Positions 29,601 through 41,612 of a stretch of 64,000 bases of DNA are shown here, one piece after another. Each line of letters starts with the position of its first letter. Within the stretch, counting starts at the first letter, position 1. Position numbers and translations under genes: made by a program. The stretch covers positions 143,556,121 to 143,620,120 of the forward strand of contig NC_135504.1 in NCBI RefSeq assembly GCF_052857255.1, in the 5' to 3' direction. This DNA is from Amblyomma americanum (Eukaryota > Arthropoda > Arachnida > Ixodida > Ixodidae). The notes under the pieces were generated by a model, which searched no databases, was not told the DNA's origin, and saw only the letters and a program-made list of their open reading frames with translations.

Positions 29601-32600
29601 CTACTCTTCGACGACTTGTAAAATTGATGCTCGTGAATCTTGCAAGTTTCGATCTAAAACGATGTAACCCGTTGTTTTGAGCAGGAATACAAGTTTTCGC
29701 GAGGTTCTGAGAGAAAAAGTTTACACCTTTCTCTCTTCTACTCTTCGACGACTTGTAAAATCGATGCTCGTGAATCTTGCTGGTTTCGATCTAAAACGAT
29801 GTATCCCGTTGTTTTGAGCCGGAATAGAAGTTTTCGCGCAGTTCTGAGAGAAAACGTTTACACCTTTCTCTCGTCTACTCTTCGACAACTTGTAAAATCG
29901 ATGCTATTGAATCTTGCTAGTTTCGATCTAAAACGATGTATCCCGTTATTTTGAGCCGGAAAACAAGTTTTCGTGCAGTTCTGAGAGAAAAAGTTTACAT
30001 CTTTCTCTCGTGTACTCTTCGACGACTTGTAAAATCAATGCTCGTGAATCTTGCTAGTTTCGATCTACAACGATGTATCCCGTTGTTTTGAGCTGGAATA
30101 GAAGTTTTCGCGCAGTTCTGAGAGAAAAAGTTTACACCTTTTTCTCGTCTACTATTCGACGACTTGTAAAATTGATGCTCGTGAATCTTGCAAGTTTCGA
30201 TCTAAAACGATGTATCCCGTTCTTTTGAGCCGGAATACAAGTTTTCGCGCAGTTCTGAAAGAAAACGTTTACACCTTTCTCTCGTGTACTCTTCGACGAC
30301 GTGTAAAATCGATGCTTGTGAATCTTGCTAGTTTCGATCTAAAACGATGTAACCCGTTGTTTCGAGCCGGAATACAAGTTTTCGCGCAGTTCTGAGAGAA
30401 AAAGTTTACACCTTTCTCTCGTGTACTCTTCGACGACTTGTAATATCGATGCTCGTGAATCTTGCTAGTTTCGACCTAAAACGATGTAACCCGTTGTTCT
30501 GAGCCAGAATACAAGTTTTGGCGCAGTTCTGAGAGAAAAAGTTTACACCTTTCTCTCGTGTACTCTTCGACGACTTGTAAAATCGATGCTATTGAATCTT
30601 GCTAGTTTCGATCTAAACCGATGTATCCCGTTGTTTTGAGCCGGAATACAAGTTTTCGTGCAGTTCTGAGAAAACGTTTACACCTTTCTCTCGTCTACTC
30701 TTCGACGACTTGTAAAATCGATGCTCGTGAACCTTGCAAGTTTCGATCTAAAACGATGTATCCCGTTCTTTTGAGCCGGAATACAAGTTTTCGCGCAGTT
30801 CTGAGAGAAAAAGTTTACACATTTCTCTCGTCTACTCTTCGACGACTTGTAATATCGATGCTCGTGAATCTTGCTAGTTTCGATCTAAAACGATGTAACC
30901 CGTTGTTTTGAGCCGGAAAACACGTTTACGCGCAGTTCTGAGAGAAAAAGTTTACACCTTTCTCTCGTCTATATTCGACGACTTGTAAAATCGATGCTCG
31001 TGAATCTTGCTAGTTTCGACCTAAAACGATGTTTGCCGTTGTTTTGAGCCGGAATACAAGTTTTCGCGCAGTTCTGAGAGAAAAAGTTTACACCTTTCTC
31101 TCGTGTACTTTTCGACGATTTGTAAAATCCATGCTCGTGAATCTTGCTAGATTTGATTTAAAACGATGAATCCCGTTGTTTTGAGCCGGAATACAAGTTT
31201 TCGCGCAGTTCTGAGAGAAAAAGTTTACACCTTTCTCTCGTCTACTATTCGACGACTTGTAAAATCGATGCTCGTGAATCTTGCTAGTTTCAATCTAAAA
31301 CGACGTATCCCGTTGTTTTGAGCCGGAATACAAGTTTTCGTGCAGTTCTGGGAGAAAAAGTTTACACCTTTCTCTCGTCTACTCTTCGACGACTTGTAAA
31401 ATTGATGCTCGAGAATCTTGCTGATTTTGATCTAAAACGATGTATCCCGTTGTTTTGAGCCGGAATACAAGTTTTCGCGCAGTTCTGAGAGAAAACGTTT
31501 ACACCTTTCTCTCGTCTACTATTCGACGACTTGTAAAATCGATGCTCGTGAATCTTGCTAGTTTCAATCTAAAACGACGTATCCCGTTGTTTTGAGCCGG
31601 AATACAAGTTTTCGTGCAGTTCTGAGAGAAAAAGTTTACACCTTTCTCTCGTCTACTCTTCGACGACTTGTAAAATCGATGCTCGTGAATCTTGCAAGTT
31701 TCGATCTAAAACGATGTAACCCGTTGTTTTGAGCCGGAATACAAGTTTTCGCGCAGTTCTGAGAGAAAAAGTATCCACCTTTCTCTCGTGTACTCTTCGA
31801 CGACTTGTAAAATCGATGCTCGTGTATCTTGCTAGTTTCGATCTAAAACGATGTATCCCGTTGTTCTGAGCCGGAATACAAGTTTTCGCGCAGTTCTGAG
31901 AGAAAAAGTTTACACCTTTCTCTCGTCTACTCTTCGAAGACTTGTGAAATCGATGCAGTTGAATCTTGCTAGATTCGATCTAAAACGATGTATCCCGTTG
32001 TCTTGATCCGGAATACAAGTTTTCGCGCACTTCTGACAGAACAAGTTACACATTTCTCTCGTCTACTCTTCGACGACTTGTAGTATCGATGCTCGTGAAT
32101 CTTGCTAGTTTCAATCTAAAACGATGTAACCCGTTGTTTTGAGCCGGAATACAAGTTTTCGCGCAGTTCTGAGAGAAAAAGTTTACACCTTTCTCTCGTC
32201 TTCTCTTCGACGACTTGTAAAATCGATGCTCGTGAATCTTGCTAGTTTCAATCTAAAACGACGTATCCCGTTGTTTTGAGCCGTAATACAAGTTTTCGCG
32301 CAGTTCTGAGAGAAAAAGTTTACACCTTTCTCTCGTGTACTCTTCGACGACTTGCAAAATCGATGCTCGTGAATCTTGCTAGTTTCGATCTAAAACGATG
32401 TATCCCGTTGTTCTGAGCCGGAATACAAGTTTTCGCGCAGTTCTGAGAGAAAAAGTTTACACTTTTCTCTCGTCTACTCTTCGACGACTCGCAAAATCGA
32501 TGCTCGTGAATCTTGCTAGTTTCGATCTAAAACGACGTATCCCATTGTTTTGAGCCGGAATACAAGTTTTCGCGCAGTTCTGAGAGAAAACGTTTACACC

Positions 32601-34008
32601 TTTCTCTCGTGTACTCTTCGACGACTTGTAAAATCGATGTTATTGAATCTTGCTAGTTTCGATCTAAAACGATGTATCCCGTTGTTTTGAGCTGGAATAC
32701 AAGTTTTCGTGCAGTTCTGAGAGAAAAAGTTTACACCTTTTTCTCGTCTATATTCGACGACTTGTAAAATCGATGTTCGTGAATCTTGCTAGTTTCGACC
32801 TGAAACGATGTATCCCGTTGTTTTGAGCCGGAATACAAGTTTTCGCGCAGTTCTGAGAGAAAAAGTTTACACCTTTCTCTCGTGTACTCTTCGACGACCT
32901 GTAAAATCGATGCTCGTGAATCTTGCTAGTTTCGATCTAAATCGATGAATCCCATTGTTTTGAGCCGGAATACAAGTTTTCGCGCAGTTCTGAGAGAAAA
33001 AGCTTACACCTTTCTCTCGTCTACTCTTAGACGACTTGTAAAATTGATGCTCGTGAATCTTGCAAGTTTCGATCTAAAACGATGTAACCCGTTGTTTTGA
33101 GCAGGAATACAAGTTTTCGCGAGGTTCTGAGAGAAAAAGTTTACACCTTTCTCTCTTCTACTCTTCGACGACTTGTAAAATCGATGCTCGTGAATCTTGC
33201 TGGTTTCGATCTAAAACGATGTATCCCGTTGTTTTGAGCCGGAATAGAAGTTTTCGCGCAGTTCTGAGAGAAAACGTTTACACCTTTCTCTCGTCTACTC
33301 TTCGACAACTTGTAAAATCGATGCTATTGAATCTTGCTAGTTTCAATCTAAAACGATGTATCCCGTTATTTTGAGCCGGAAAACAAGTTTTCGTGCAGTT
33401 CTGAGAGAAAAAGTTTACACCTTTCTCTCGTGTACTCTTCGACGACCTGTAAAATCGATGCTCGTGAATCTTGCTAGTTTCGACCTAAATCGATGAATCC
33501 CATTGTTTTGAGCCGGAATACAAGTTTTCGCGCAGTTCTGAGAGAAAAAGCTTACACCTTTCTCTCGTCTACTCTTCGACGACTTGTAAAATTGATGCTC
33601 GTGAATCTTGCAAGTTTCGATCTAAAACGATGTAACCCGTTGTTTTGAGCAGGAATACAAGTTTTCGCGAGGTTCTGAGAGAAAAAGTTTACACCTTTCT
33701 CTCTTCTACTCTTCGACGACTTGTAAAATCGATGCTCGTGAATCTTGCTGGTTTCGATCTAAAACGATGTATCCCGTTGTTTTGAGCCGGAATAGAAGTT
33801 TTCGCGCAGTTCTGAGAGAAAACGTTTACACCTTTCTCTCGTCTACTCTTCGACAACTTGTAAAATCGATGCTATTGAATCTTGCTAGTTTCAATCTAAA
33901 ACGATGTATCCCGTTATTTTGAGCCGGAAAACAAGTTTTCGTGCAGTTCTGAGAGAAAAAGTTTACATCTTTCTCTCGTGTACTCTTCGACGACTTGTAA
34001 AATCAATG
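18411..34008 (+). repeat. 7,799-bp tandem duplication of about 57 monomers
   Basis: Copy A (about 18411-26209) and copy B (about 26210-34008) are directly adjacent and nearly identical at a constant offset of 7,799 bp. They share variants that are rare or absent elsewhere in the window: tctctattcg (about 18520 and 26319), aaaccgatg (about 22817 and 30616), gatgcagttg (about 24153 and 31952) and ctcttagacg (about 25225 and 33024). Each copy also holds an internal 2,188-bp (16-monomer) repeat. The two copies look younger than the units within them. An assembly artefact cannot be excluded from sequence alone. Confidence 0.85.
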
Positions 34009-35522
34009 CTCGTGAATCTTGCTAGTTTCGATCTAAAACGATGTAACCCGTTGTTTCGAGCCGGAATACAAGTTTTCGCGCAGTTCTGAGAGAAAAAGTT
34101 TACACCTTTCTCTCGTGTACTCTTCGACGACTTGTAATATCGATGCTCGTGAATCTTGCTAGTTTCGACCTAAAACGATGTAACCCGTTGTTCTGAGCCA
34201 GAATACAAGTTTTGGCGCAGTTCTGAGAGAAAAAGTTTACACCTTTCTCTCGTGTACTCTTCGACGACTTGTAAAATCGATGCTATTGAATCTTGCTAGT
34301 TTCGATCTAAAACGATGTATCCCGTTGTTTTGAGCCGGAATACAAGTTTTCGTGCAGTTCTGAGAGAAAACGTTTACACTTTTCTCTCGTCTACTCTTCG
34401 ACGACTTGTAAAATCGATGCTCGTGAACCTTGCAAGTTTCGATCTAAAACGATGTATCCCGTTCTTTTGAGCCGGAATACAAGTTTTCGCGCAGTTCTGA
34501 GAGAAAAAGTTTACACATTTCTCTCGTCTACTCTTCGACGACTTGTAATATCGATGCTCGTGAATCTTGCTAGTTTCGATCTAAAACGATGTAACCCGTT
34601 GTTTTGAGCCGGAAAACACGTTTACGCGCAGTTCTGAGAGAAAAAGTTTACACCTTTCTCTCGTCTATATTCGACGACTTGTAAAATCGATGCTCGTGAA
34701 TCTTGCTAGTTTTGACCTAAAACGATGTTTGCCGTTGTTTTTAGCCGGAATACAAGTTTTCGCGCAGTTCTGAGAGAAAAAGTTTACACCTTTCTCTCGT
34801 GTACTTTTCGACGATTTGTAAAATCCATGCTCGTGAATCTTGCTAGATTTGATTTAAAACGATGAATCCCGTTGTTTTGAGCCGGAATACAAGTTTTCGC
34901 GCAGTTCTGAGAGAAAAAGTTTACACCTTTCTCTCGTCTACTATTCGACGACTTGTAAAATCGATGCTCGTGAATCTTGCTAGTTTCAATCTAAAACGAC
35001 GTATCCCGTTGTTTTGAGCCGGAATACAAGTTTTCGTGCAGTTCTGGGAGAAAAAGTTTACACCTTTCTCTCGTCTACTCTTCGACGACTTGTAAAATTG
35101 ATGCTCGAGAATCTTGCTGATTTTGATCTAAAACGATGTATCCCGTTGTTTTGAGCCGGAATACAAGTTTTCGCGCAGTTCTGAGAGAAAACGTTTACAC
35201 CTTTCTATCGTCTACTCTTCGACGACTTGTAATATCGATGCTCGTGAATCTTGCTAGTTTCGATCTAAAACGATGTAACCCGTTGTTTTGAGCCGGAATA
35301 CAAGTTTTCGCGCAGTTCTGAGAGAAAAAGTTTACACCTTTCTCTCGTCTACTCTTCGAAGACTTGTAAAATCGATGCTCGTGAATCTTGCTACTTTCGA
35401 TCTAAAACAATGTATCCCGTTGTTTTGAGCCGGAATACAAGTTTTCGCGCAGTTCTGAGAGAAAACGTTTACACCTTTCTCTCGTCTACTCTTCGACGAC
35501 TTGTAAAATCGATGCTCGTGAA
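31497..35522 (+). repeat. 4.0-kb dispersed duplication, copy 1
   Basis: Matches 51893-55918 at a constant offset of 20,396 bp. Shared markers include the shortened gaacaagttacac monomer, the gccgtaatac variant (about 32282 and 52678), and gagagaaaacgtttacact (about 34361 and 54757), which lacks the 2-bp deletion found at the equivalent point of other units. The match ends where aatcttgctag here faces aaccttgcaag in the other copy. Copy 1 spans the right end of copy B of the 7.8-kb pair. Confidence 0.75.
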
Positions 35523-38500
35523 TCTTGCTAGTTTCAATCTAACACGACGTATCCCGTTCTTTTGAGCCGTAATACAAGTTTTCGCGCAGTTCTGAGAGAA
35601 AAAGTTTACACCTTTCTCTCGTGTACTCTTCGACGACTTGCAAAATCGATGCTCGTGAATCTTGCTAGTTTCGATCTAAAACGATGTATCCCGTTGTTCT
35701 GAGCCGGAATACAAGTTTTCGCGCAGTTCTGAGAGAAAAAGTTTACACTTTTCTCTCGTCTACTCTTCGACGACTCGCAAAATCGATGCTCGTGAATCTT
35801 GCTAGTTTCGATCTAAAACGACGTATCCCATTGTTTTGAGCCGGAATACAAGTTTTCGCGCAGTTCTGAGAGAAAACGTTTACACCTTTCTCTCGTGTAC
35901 TCTTCGACGACTTGTAAAATCGATGTTATTGAATCTTGCTAGTTTCGATTTAAAACGATGTATCCCGTTGTTTTGAGCTGGAATACAAGTTTTCGTGCAG
36001 TTCTGAGAGAAAAAGTTTACACCTTTTTCTCGTCTATATTCGACGACTTGTAAAATCGATGTTCGTGAATCTTGCTAGTTTCGACCTGAAACGATGTATC
36101 CCGTTGTTTTGAGCCGGAATACAAGTTTTCGCGCAGTTCTGGGAGAAAAAGTTTACACCTTTCTCTCGTCTACTCTTCGACGACTTGTAAAATTGATGCT
36201 CGAGAATCTTGCTGATTTTGATCTAAAACGATGTATCCCGTTGTTTTGAGCCGGAATACAAGTTTTCGCGCAGTTCTGAGAGAAAACGTTTACACCTTTC
36301 TATCGTCTACTCTTCGACGACTTGTTATATCGATGCTCGTGAATCTTGCTAGTTTCAATCTAAAACGATGTAACCCGTTGTTTTGAGCCGGAATACAAGT
36401 TTTCGCGCAGTTCTGAGAGAAAAAGTTTACACCTTTCTCTCGTCTACTCTTCGACGACTTGTAAAATCGATGCTCGTGAATCTTGCTAGTTTCAATCTAA
36501 AACGACGTATCCAGTTGTTTTGAGCCGGAATACAAGTTTTCGCGCAGTTCTGAGAGAAAAAGTTTACACCTTTTTCTCGTCTATATTCGACGACTTGTAA
36601 AATCGATGTTCGTGAATCTTGCTAGTTTCGACCTGAAACGATGTATCCCGTTGTTTTGAGCCGGAATACAAGTTTTCGCGCAGTTCTGAGAGAAAAAGTT
36701 TACACCTTTTTCTCGTCTACTATTCGACGACTTGTAAAATTGATGCTCGTGAATCTTGCAAGTTTCGATCTAAAACGATGTATCCCGTTCTTTTGAGCCG
36801 GAATACAAGTTTTCGCGCAGTTCTGAAAGAAAACGTTTACACCTTTCTCTCGTGTACTCTTCGACGACGTGTAAAATCGATGCTTGTGAATCTTGCTAGT
36901 TTCGATCTAAAACGATGCAACCCGTTGTTTCGAGCCGGAATACAAGTTTTCGCGCAGTTCTGAGAGAAAAAGTTTACACCTTTCTCTCGTGTACTCTTCG
37001 ACGACTTGTAATATCGATGCTCGTGAATCTTGCTAGTTTCGACCTAAAACGATGTAACCCGTTGTTCTGAGCCAGAATACAAGTTTTGGCGCAGTTCTGA
37101 GAGAAAAAGTTTACACCTTTCTCTCGTGTACTCTTCGACGACTTGTAAAATCGATGCTATTGAATCTTGCTAGTTTCAATCTAAAACGATGTATCCCGTT
37201 GTTTTGAGCCGGAATACAAGTTTTCGTGCAGTTCTGAGAGAAAACGTTTACACCTTTCTCTCGTCTACTCTTCGACGACTTGTAGTATCGATGCTCGTGA
37301 ATCTTGCTAGTTTCGATGTAAAACGATGTAACCCGTTGTTTTGAGCCGGAATACAAGTTTTCGCGCAGTTCTGAGAGAAAAAGTTTACACCTTTCTCTCG
37401 TCTTCTCTTCGACGACTTGTAAAATCGATGCTCGTGAATCTTGCTAGTTTCAATATAAAACGACGTATCCCGTTGTTTTGAGCCGGAATACAAGTTTTCG
37501 CGCAGTTCTGAGAGAAAAAGTTTACACCTTTCTCTCGTCTACTCTTCGAAGACTTGTAAAATCGATGCTCGTGAATCTTGCTACTTTCGATCTAAAACGA
37601 TGTATCCCGTTGTTTTGAGCCAGAACACAAGTTTTCGCGCAGTTCTGAGAGAAAAAGTTTACATCTTTCTCTCGTGTACTCTTCGACGACGTGTAAAATC
37701 GATGCTATTGAATCTTGCTAGTTTCGATCTAAAACGATGCAACCCGTTGTTTCGAGCCGGAATACAAGTTTTCGCGCAGTTCTGAGAGAAAAAGTTTACA
37801 CCTTTCTCTCGTGTACTCTTCGACGACTTGTAATATCGATGCTCGTGAATCTTGCTAGTTTCGACCTAAAACGATGTAACCCGTTGTTCTGAGCCAGAAT
37901 ACAAGTTTTGGCGCAGTTCTGAGAGAAAAAGTTTACACCTTTCTCTCGTGTACTCTTCGACGACTTGTAAAATCGATGCTATTGAATCTTGCTAGTTTCG
38001 ATCTAAAACGATGTATCCCGTTGTTTTGAGCCGGAATACAAGTTTTCGTGCAGTTCTGAGAGAAAACGTTTACACCTTTCTCTCGTCTACTCTTCGACGA
38101 CTTGTAAAATCGATGCTCGTGAACCTTGCAAGTTTCGATCTAAAACGATGTATCCCGTTCTTTTGAGCCGGAATACAAGTTTTCGCGCAGTTCTGAGAGA
38201 AAAAGTTTACACATTTCTCTCGTCTACTCTTCGACGACTTGTAATATCGATGCTCGTGAATCTTGTTAGTTTCGATCTAAAACGATGTAACCCGTTGTTT
38301 TGAGCCGGAAAACACGTTTACGCGCAGTTCTGAGAGAAAAAGTTTACACCTTTCTCTCGTCTATATTCGACGACTTGTAAAATCGATGCTCGTGAATCTT
38401 GCTAGTTTTGACCTAAAACGATGTTTGCCGTTGTTTTGAGCCGGAATACAAGTTTTCGCGCAGTTCTGAGAGAAAAAGTTTACACCTTTCTCTCGTGTAC

Positions 38501-41500
38501 TTTTCGACGATTTGTAAAATCCATGCTCGTGAATCTTGCTAGATTTGATTTAAAACGATGAATCCCGTTGTTTTGAGCCGGAATACAAGTTTTCGCGCAG
38601 TTCTGAGAGAAAAAGTTTACACCTTTCTCTCGTCTACTATTCGACGACTTGTAAAATCGATGCTCGTGAATCTTGCTGATTTTGATGTAAAACGATGTAT
38701 CCCGTTGTTTTGAGCCGGAATACAAGTTTTCGCGCAGTTCTGAGAGAAAACGTTTACACCTTTCTATCGTCTACTCTTCGACGACTTGTAATATCGATGC
38801 TCGTGAATCTTGCTAGTTTCGATCTAAAACGATGTAACCCGTTGTTTTGAGCAGGAATACAAGTTTTCGCGCAGTTCTGAGAGAAAAAGTTTACACCTTT
38901 CTCTCGTCTACTCTTCGAAGACTTGTAAAATCGATGCTCGTGAATCTTGCTACTTTCGATCTAAAACAATGTATCCCGTTGTTTTGAGCCGGAATACAAG
39001 TTTTCGTGCAGTTCTGAGAGAAAACGTTTACACCTTTCTCTCGTCTACTCTTCGACGACTTGTAAAATCGATGCTCGTGAACCTTGCAAGTTTCGATCTA
39101 AAACGATGTATCCCGTTCTTTTGAGCCGGAATACAAGTTTTCGCGCAGTTCTGAGAGAAAAAGTTTACACATTTCTCTCGTTTACTCTTCGACGACTTGT
39201 AATATCGATGCTCGTGAATCTTGCTAGTTTCGATCTAAAACGATGTAACCCGTTGTTTTGAGCCGGAAAACACGTTTACGCGCAGTTCTGAGAGAAAAAA
39301 GTTTACACCTTTCTCTCGTCTATATTCGACGACTTGTAAAATCGATGCTCGTGAATCTTGCTAGTTTCGACCTAAAACGATGTTTGCCGTTGTTTTGAGC
39401 CGGAATACAAGTTTTCGCGCAGTTCTGAGAGAAAAAGTTTACACCTTTCTCTCGTGTACTTTTCTACGATTTGTAAAATCCATGCTCGTGAATCTTGCTA
39501 GATTTGGTTTAAAACGATGAATCCCGTTGTTTTGAGCCGGAATACAAGTTTTCGCGCAGTTCTGAGAGAAAAAGTTTACACCTTTCTCTCGTCTACTATT
39601 CGACGACTTGTAAAATCGATGCTCGTGAATCTTGCTAGTTTCAATCTAAAACGACGTATCCCGTTGTTTTGAGCCGGAATACAAGTTTTCGTGCAGTTCT
39701 GGGAGAAAAAGTTTACACCTTTCTCTCGTCTACTCTTCGACGACTTGTAAAATTGATGCTCGAGAATCTTGCTGATTTTGATCTAAAACGATGTATCCCG
39801 TTGTTTTGAGCCGGAATACAAGTTTTCGCGCAGTTCTGAGAGAAAACGTTTACACCTTTCTATCGTCTACTCTTCGACGACTTGTTATATCGATGCTCGT
39901 GAATCTTGCTAGTTTCAATCTAAAACGATGTAACCCGTTGTTTTGAGCCGGAATACAAGTTTTCGCGCAGTTCTGAGAGAAAAAGTTTACACCTTTCTCT
40001 CATCTACTCTTCGACGACTTGTAAAATCGATGCTCGTGAATCTTGCTAGTTTCAATCTAAAACGACGTATCCAGTTGTTTTCAGCCGGAATACAAGTTTT
40101 CGCGCAGTTCTGAGAGAAAAAGTTTACACCTTTTTCTCGTCTATATTCGACAACTTGTAAAATCGATGTTCGTGAATCTTGCTAGTTTCGACCTGAAACG
40201 ATGTATCCCGTTGTTTTGAGCCGGAATACAAGTTTTCGCGCAGTTCTGAGAGAAAAAGTTTACACCTTTCTCTCGTGTACTCTTCGACGACCTGTAAAAT
40301 CGATGCTCGTGAATCTTGCTAGTTTCGATCTAAATCGATGAATCCCATTGTTTTGAGCCGGAATACAAGTTTTCGCGCAGTTATGAGAGAAAAAGCTTAC
40401 ACCTTTCTCTCGTCTACTCTTCGACGACTTGTAAAATTGATGCTCGTGAATCTTGCAAGTTTCGATCTAAAACGATGTAACCCGTTGTTTTGAGCAGGAA
40501 TACAAGTTTTCGCGAGGTTCTGAGAGAAAAAGTTTACACCTTTCTCTCTTCTACTCTTCGACGACTTGTAAAATCGATGCTCGTGAATCTTGCTGGTTTC
40601 GATCTAAAACGATGTATCCCGTTGTTTTGAGCCGGAATAGAAGTTTTCGCGCAGTTCTGAGAGAAAACGTTTACACCTTTCTCTCGTCTACTCTTCGACA
40701 ACTTGTAAAATTGATGCTATTGAATCTTGCTAGTTTCGATCTAAAACGATGTATCCCGTTATTTTGAGCCGGAAAACAAGTTTTCGTGCAGTTCTGAGAG
40801 AAAAAGTTTACATCTTTCTCTCGTGTACTCTTCGACGACTTGTAAAATCAATGCTCGTGAATCTTGCTAGTTTCGATCTACAACGATGTATCCCGTTGTT
40901 TTGAGCTGGAATAGAAGTTTTCGCGCAGTTCTGAGAGAAAAAGTTTACACCTTTTTCTCGTCTACTATTCGACGACTTGTAAAATTGATGCTCGTGAATC
41001 TTGCAAGTTTCGATCTAAAACGATGTATCCCGTTCTTTTGAGCCGGAATACAAATTTTCGCGCAGTTCTGAAAGAAAACGTTTACACCTTTCTCTCGTGT
41101 ACTCTTCGACGACGTGTAAAATCGATGCTTGTGAATCTTGCTAGTTTCGATCTAAAACGATGTAACCCGTTGTTTCGAGCCGGAATACAAGTTTTCGCGC
41201 AGTTCTGAGAGAAAAAGTTTACACCTTTCTCTCGTGTACTCTTCGACGACTTGTAATATCGATGCTCGTGAATCTTGCTAGTTTCGACCTAAAACGATGT
41301 AACCCGTTGTTCTGAGCCAGAATACAAGTTTTGGCGCAGTTCTGAGAGAAAAAGTTTACACCTTTCTCTCGTGTACTCATCGACGACTTGTAAAATCGAT
41401 GCTATTGAATCTTGCTAGTTTCGATCTAAATCGATGAATCCCATTGTTTTGAGCCGGAATACAAGTTTTCGCGCAGTTATGAGAGAAAAAGCTTACACCT

Positions 41501-41612
41501 TTCTCTCGTCTACTCTTCGACGACTTGTAAAATTGATGCTCGTGAATCTTGCAAGTTTCGATCTAAAACGATGTAACCCGTTGTTTTGAGCAGGAATACA
41601 AGTTTTCGCGAG
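34009..41612 (+). repeat. Satellite array, mosaic stretch between duplicated blocks
   Basis: Same 137-bp satellite in the same orientation, assembled from short pieces of the units described elsewhere. Register switches occur near 35520, 36130, 36700, 37200-37750 and 41400, and marker monomers are irregularly spaced (acacgtttacg near 34612, 38310 and 39268). The uninterrupted counterpart of the retrotransposon target lies at about 36485. No gene was seen. Confidence 0.8.
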
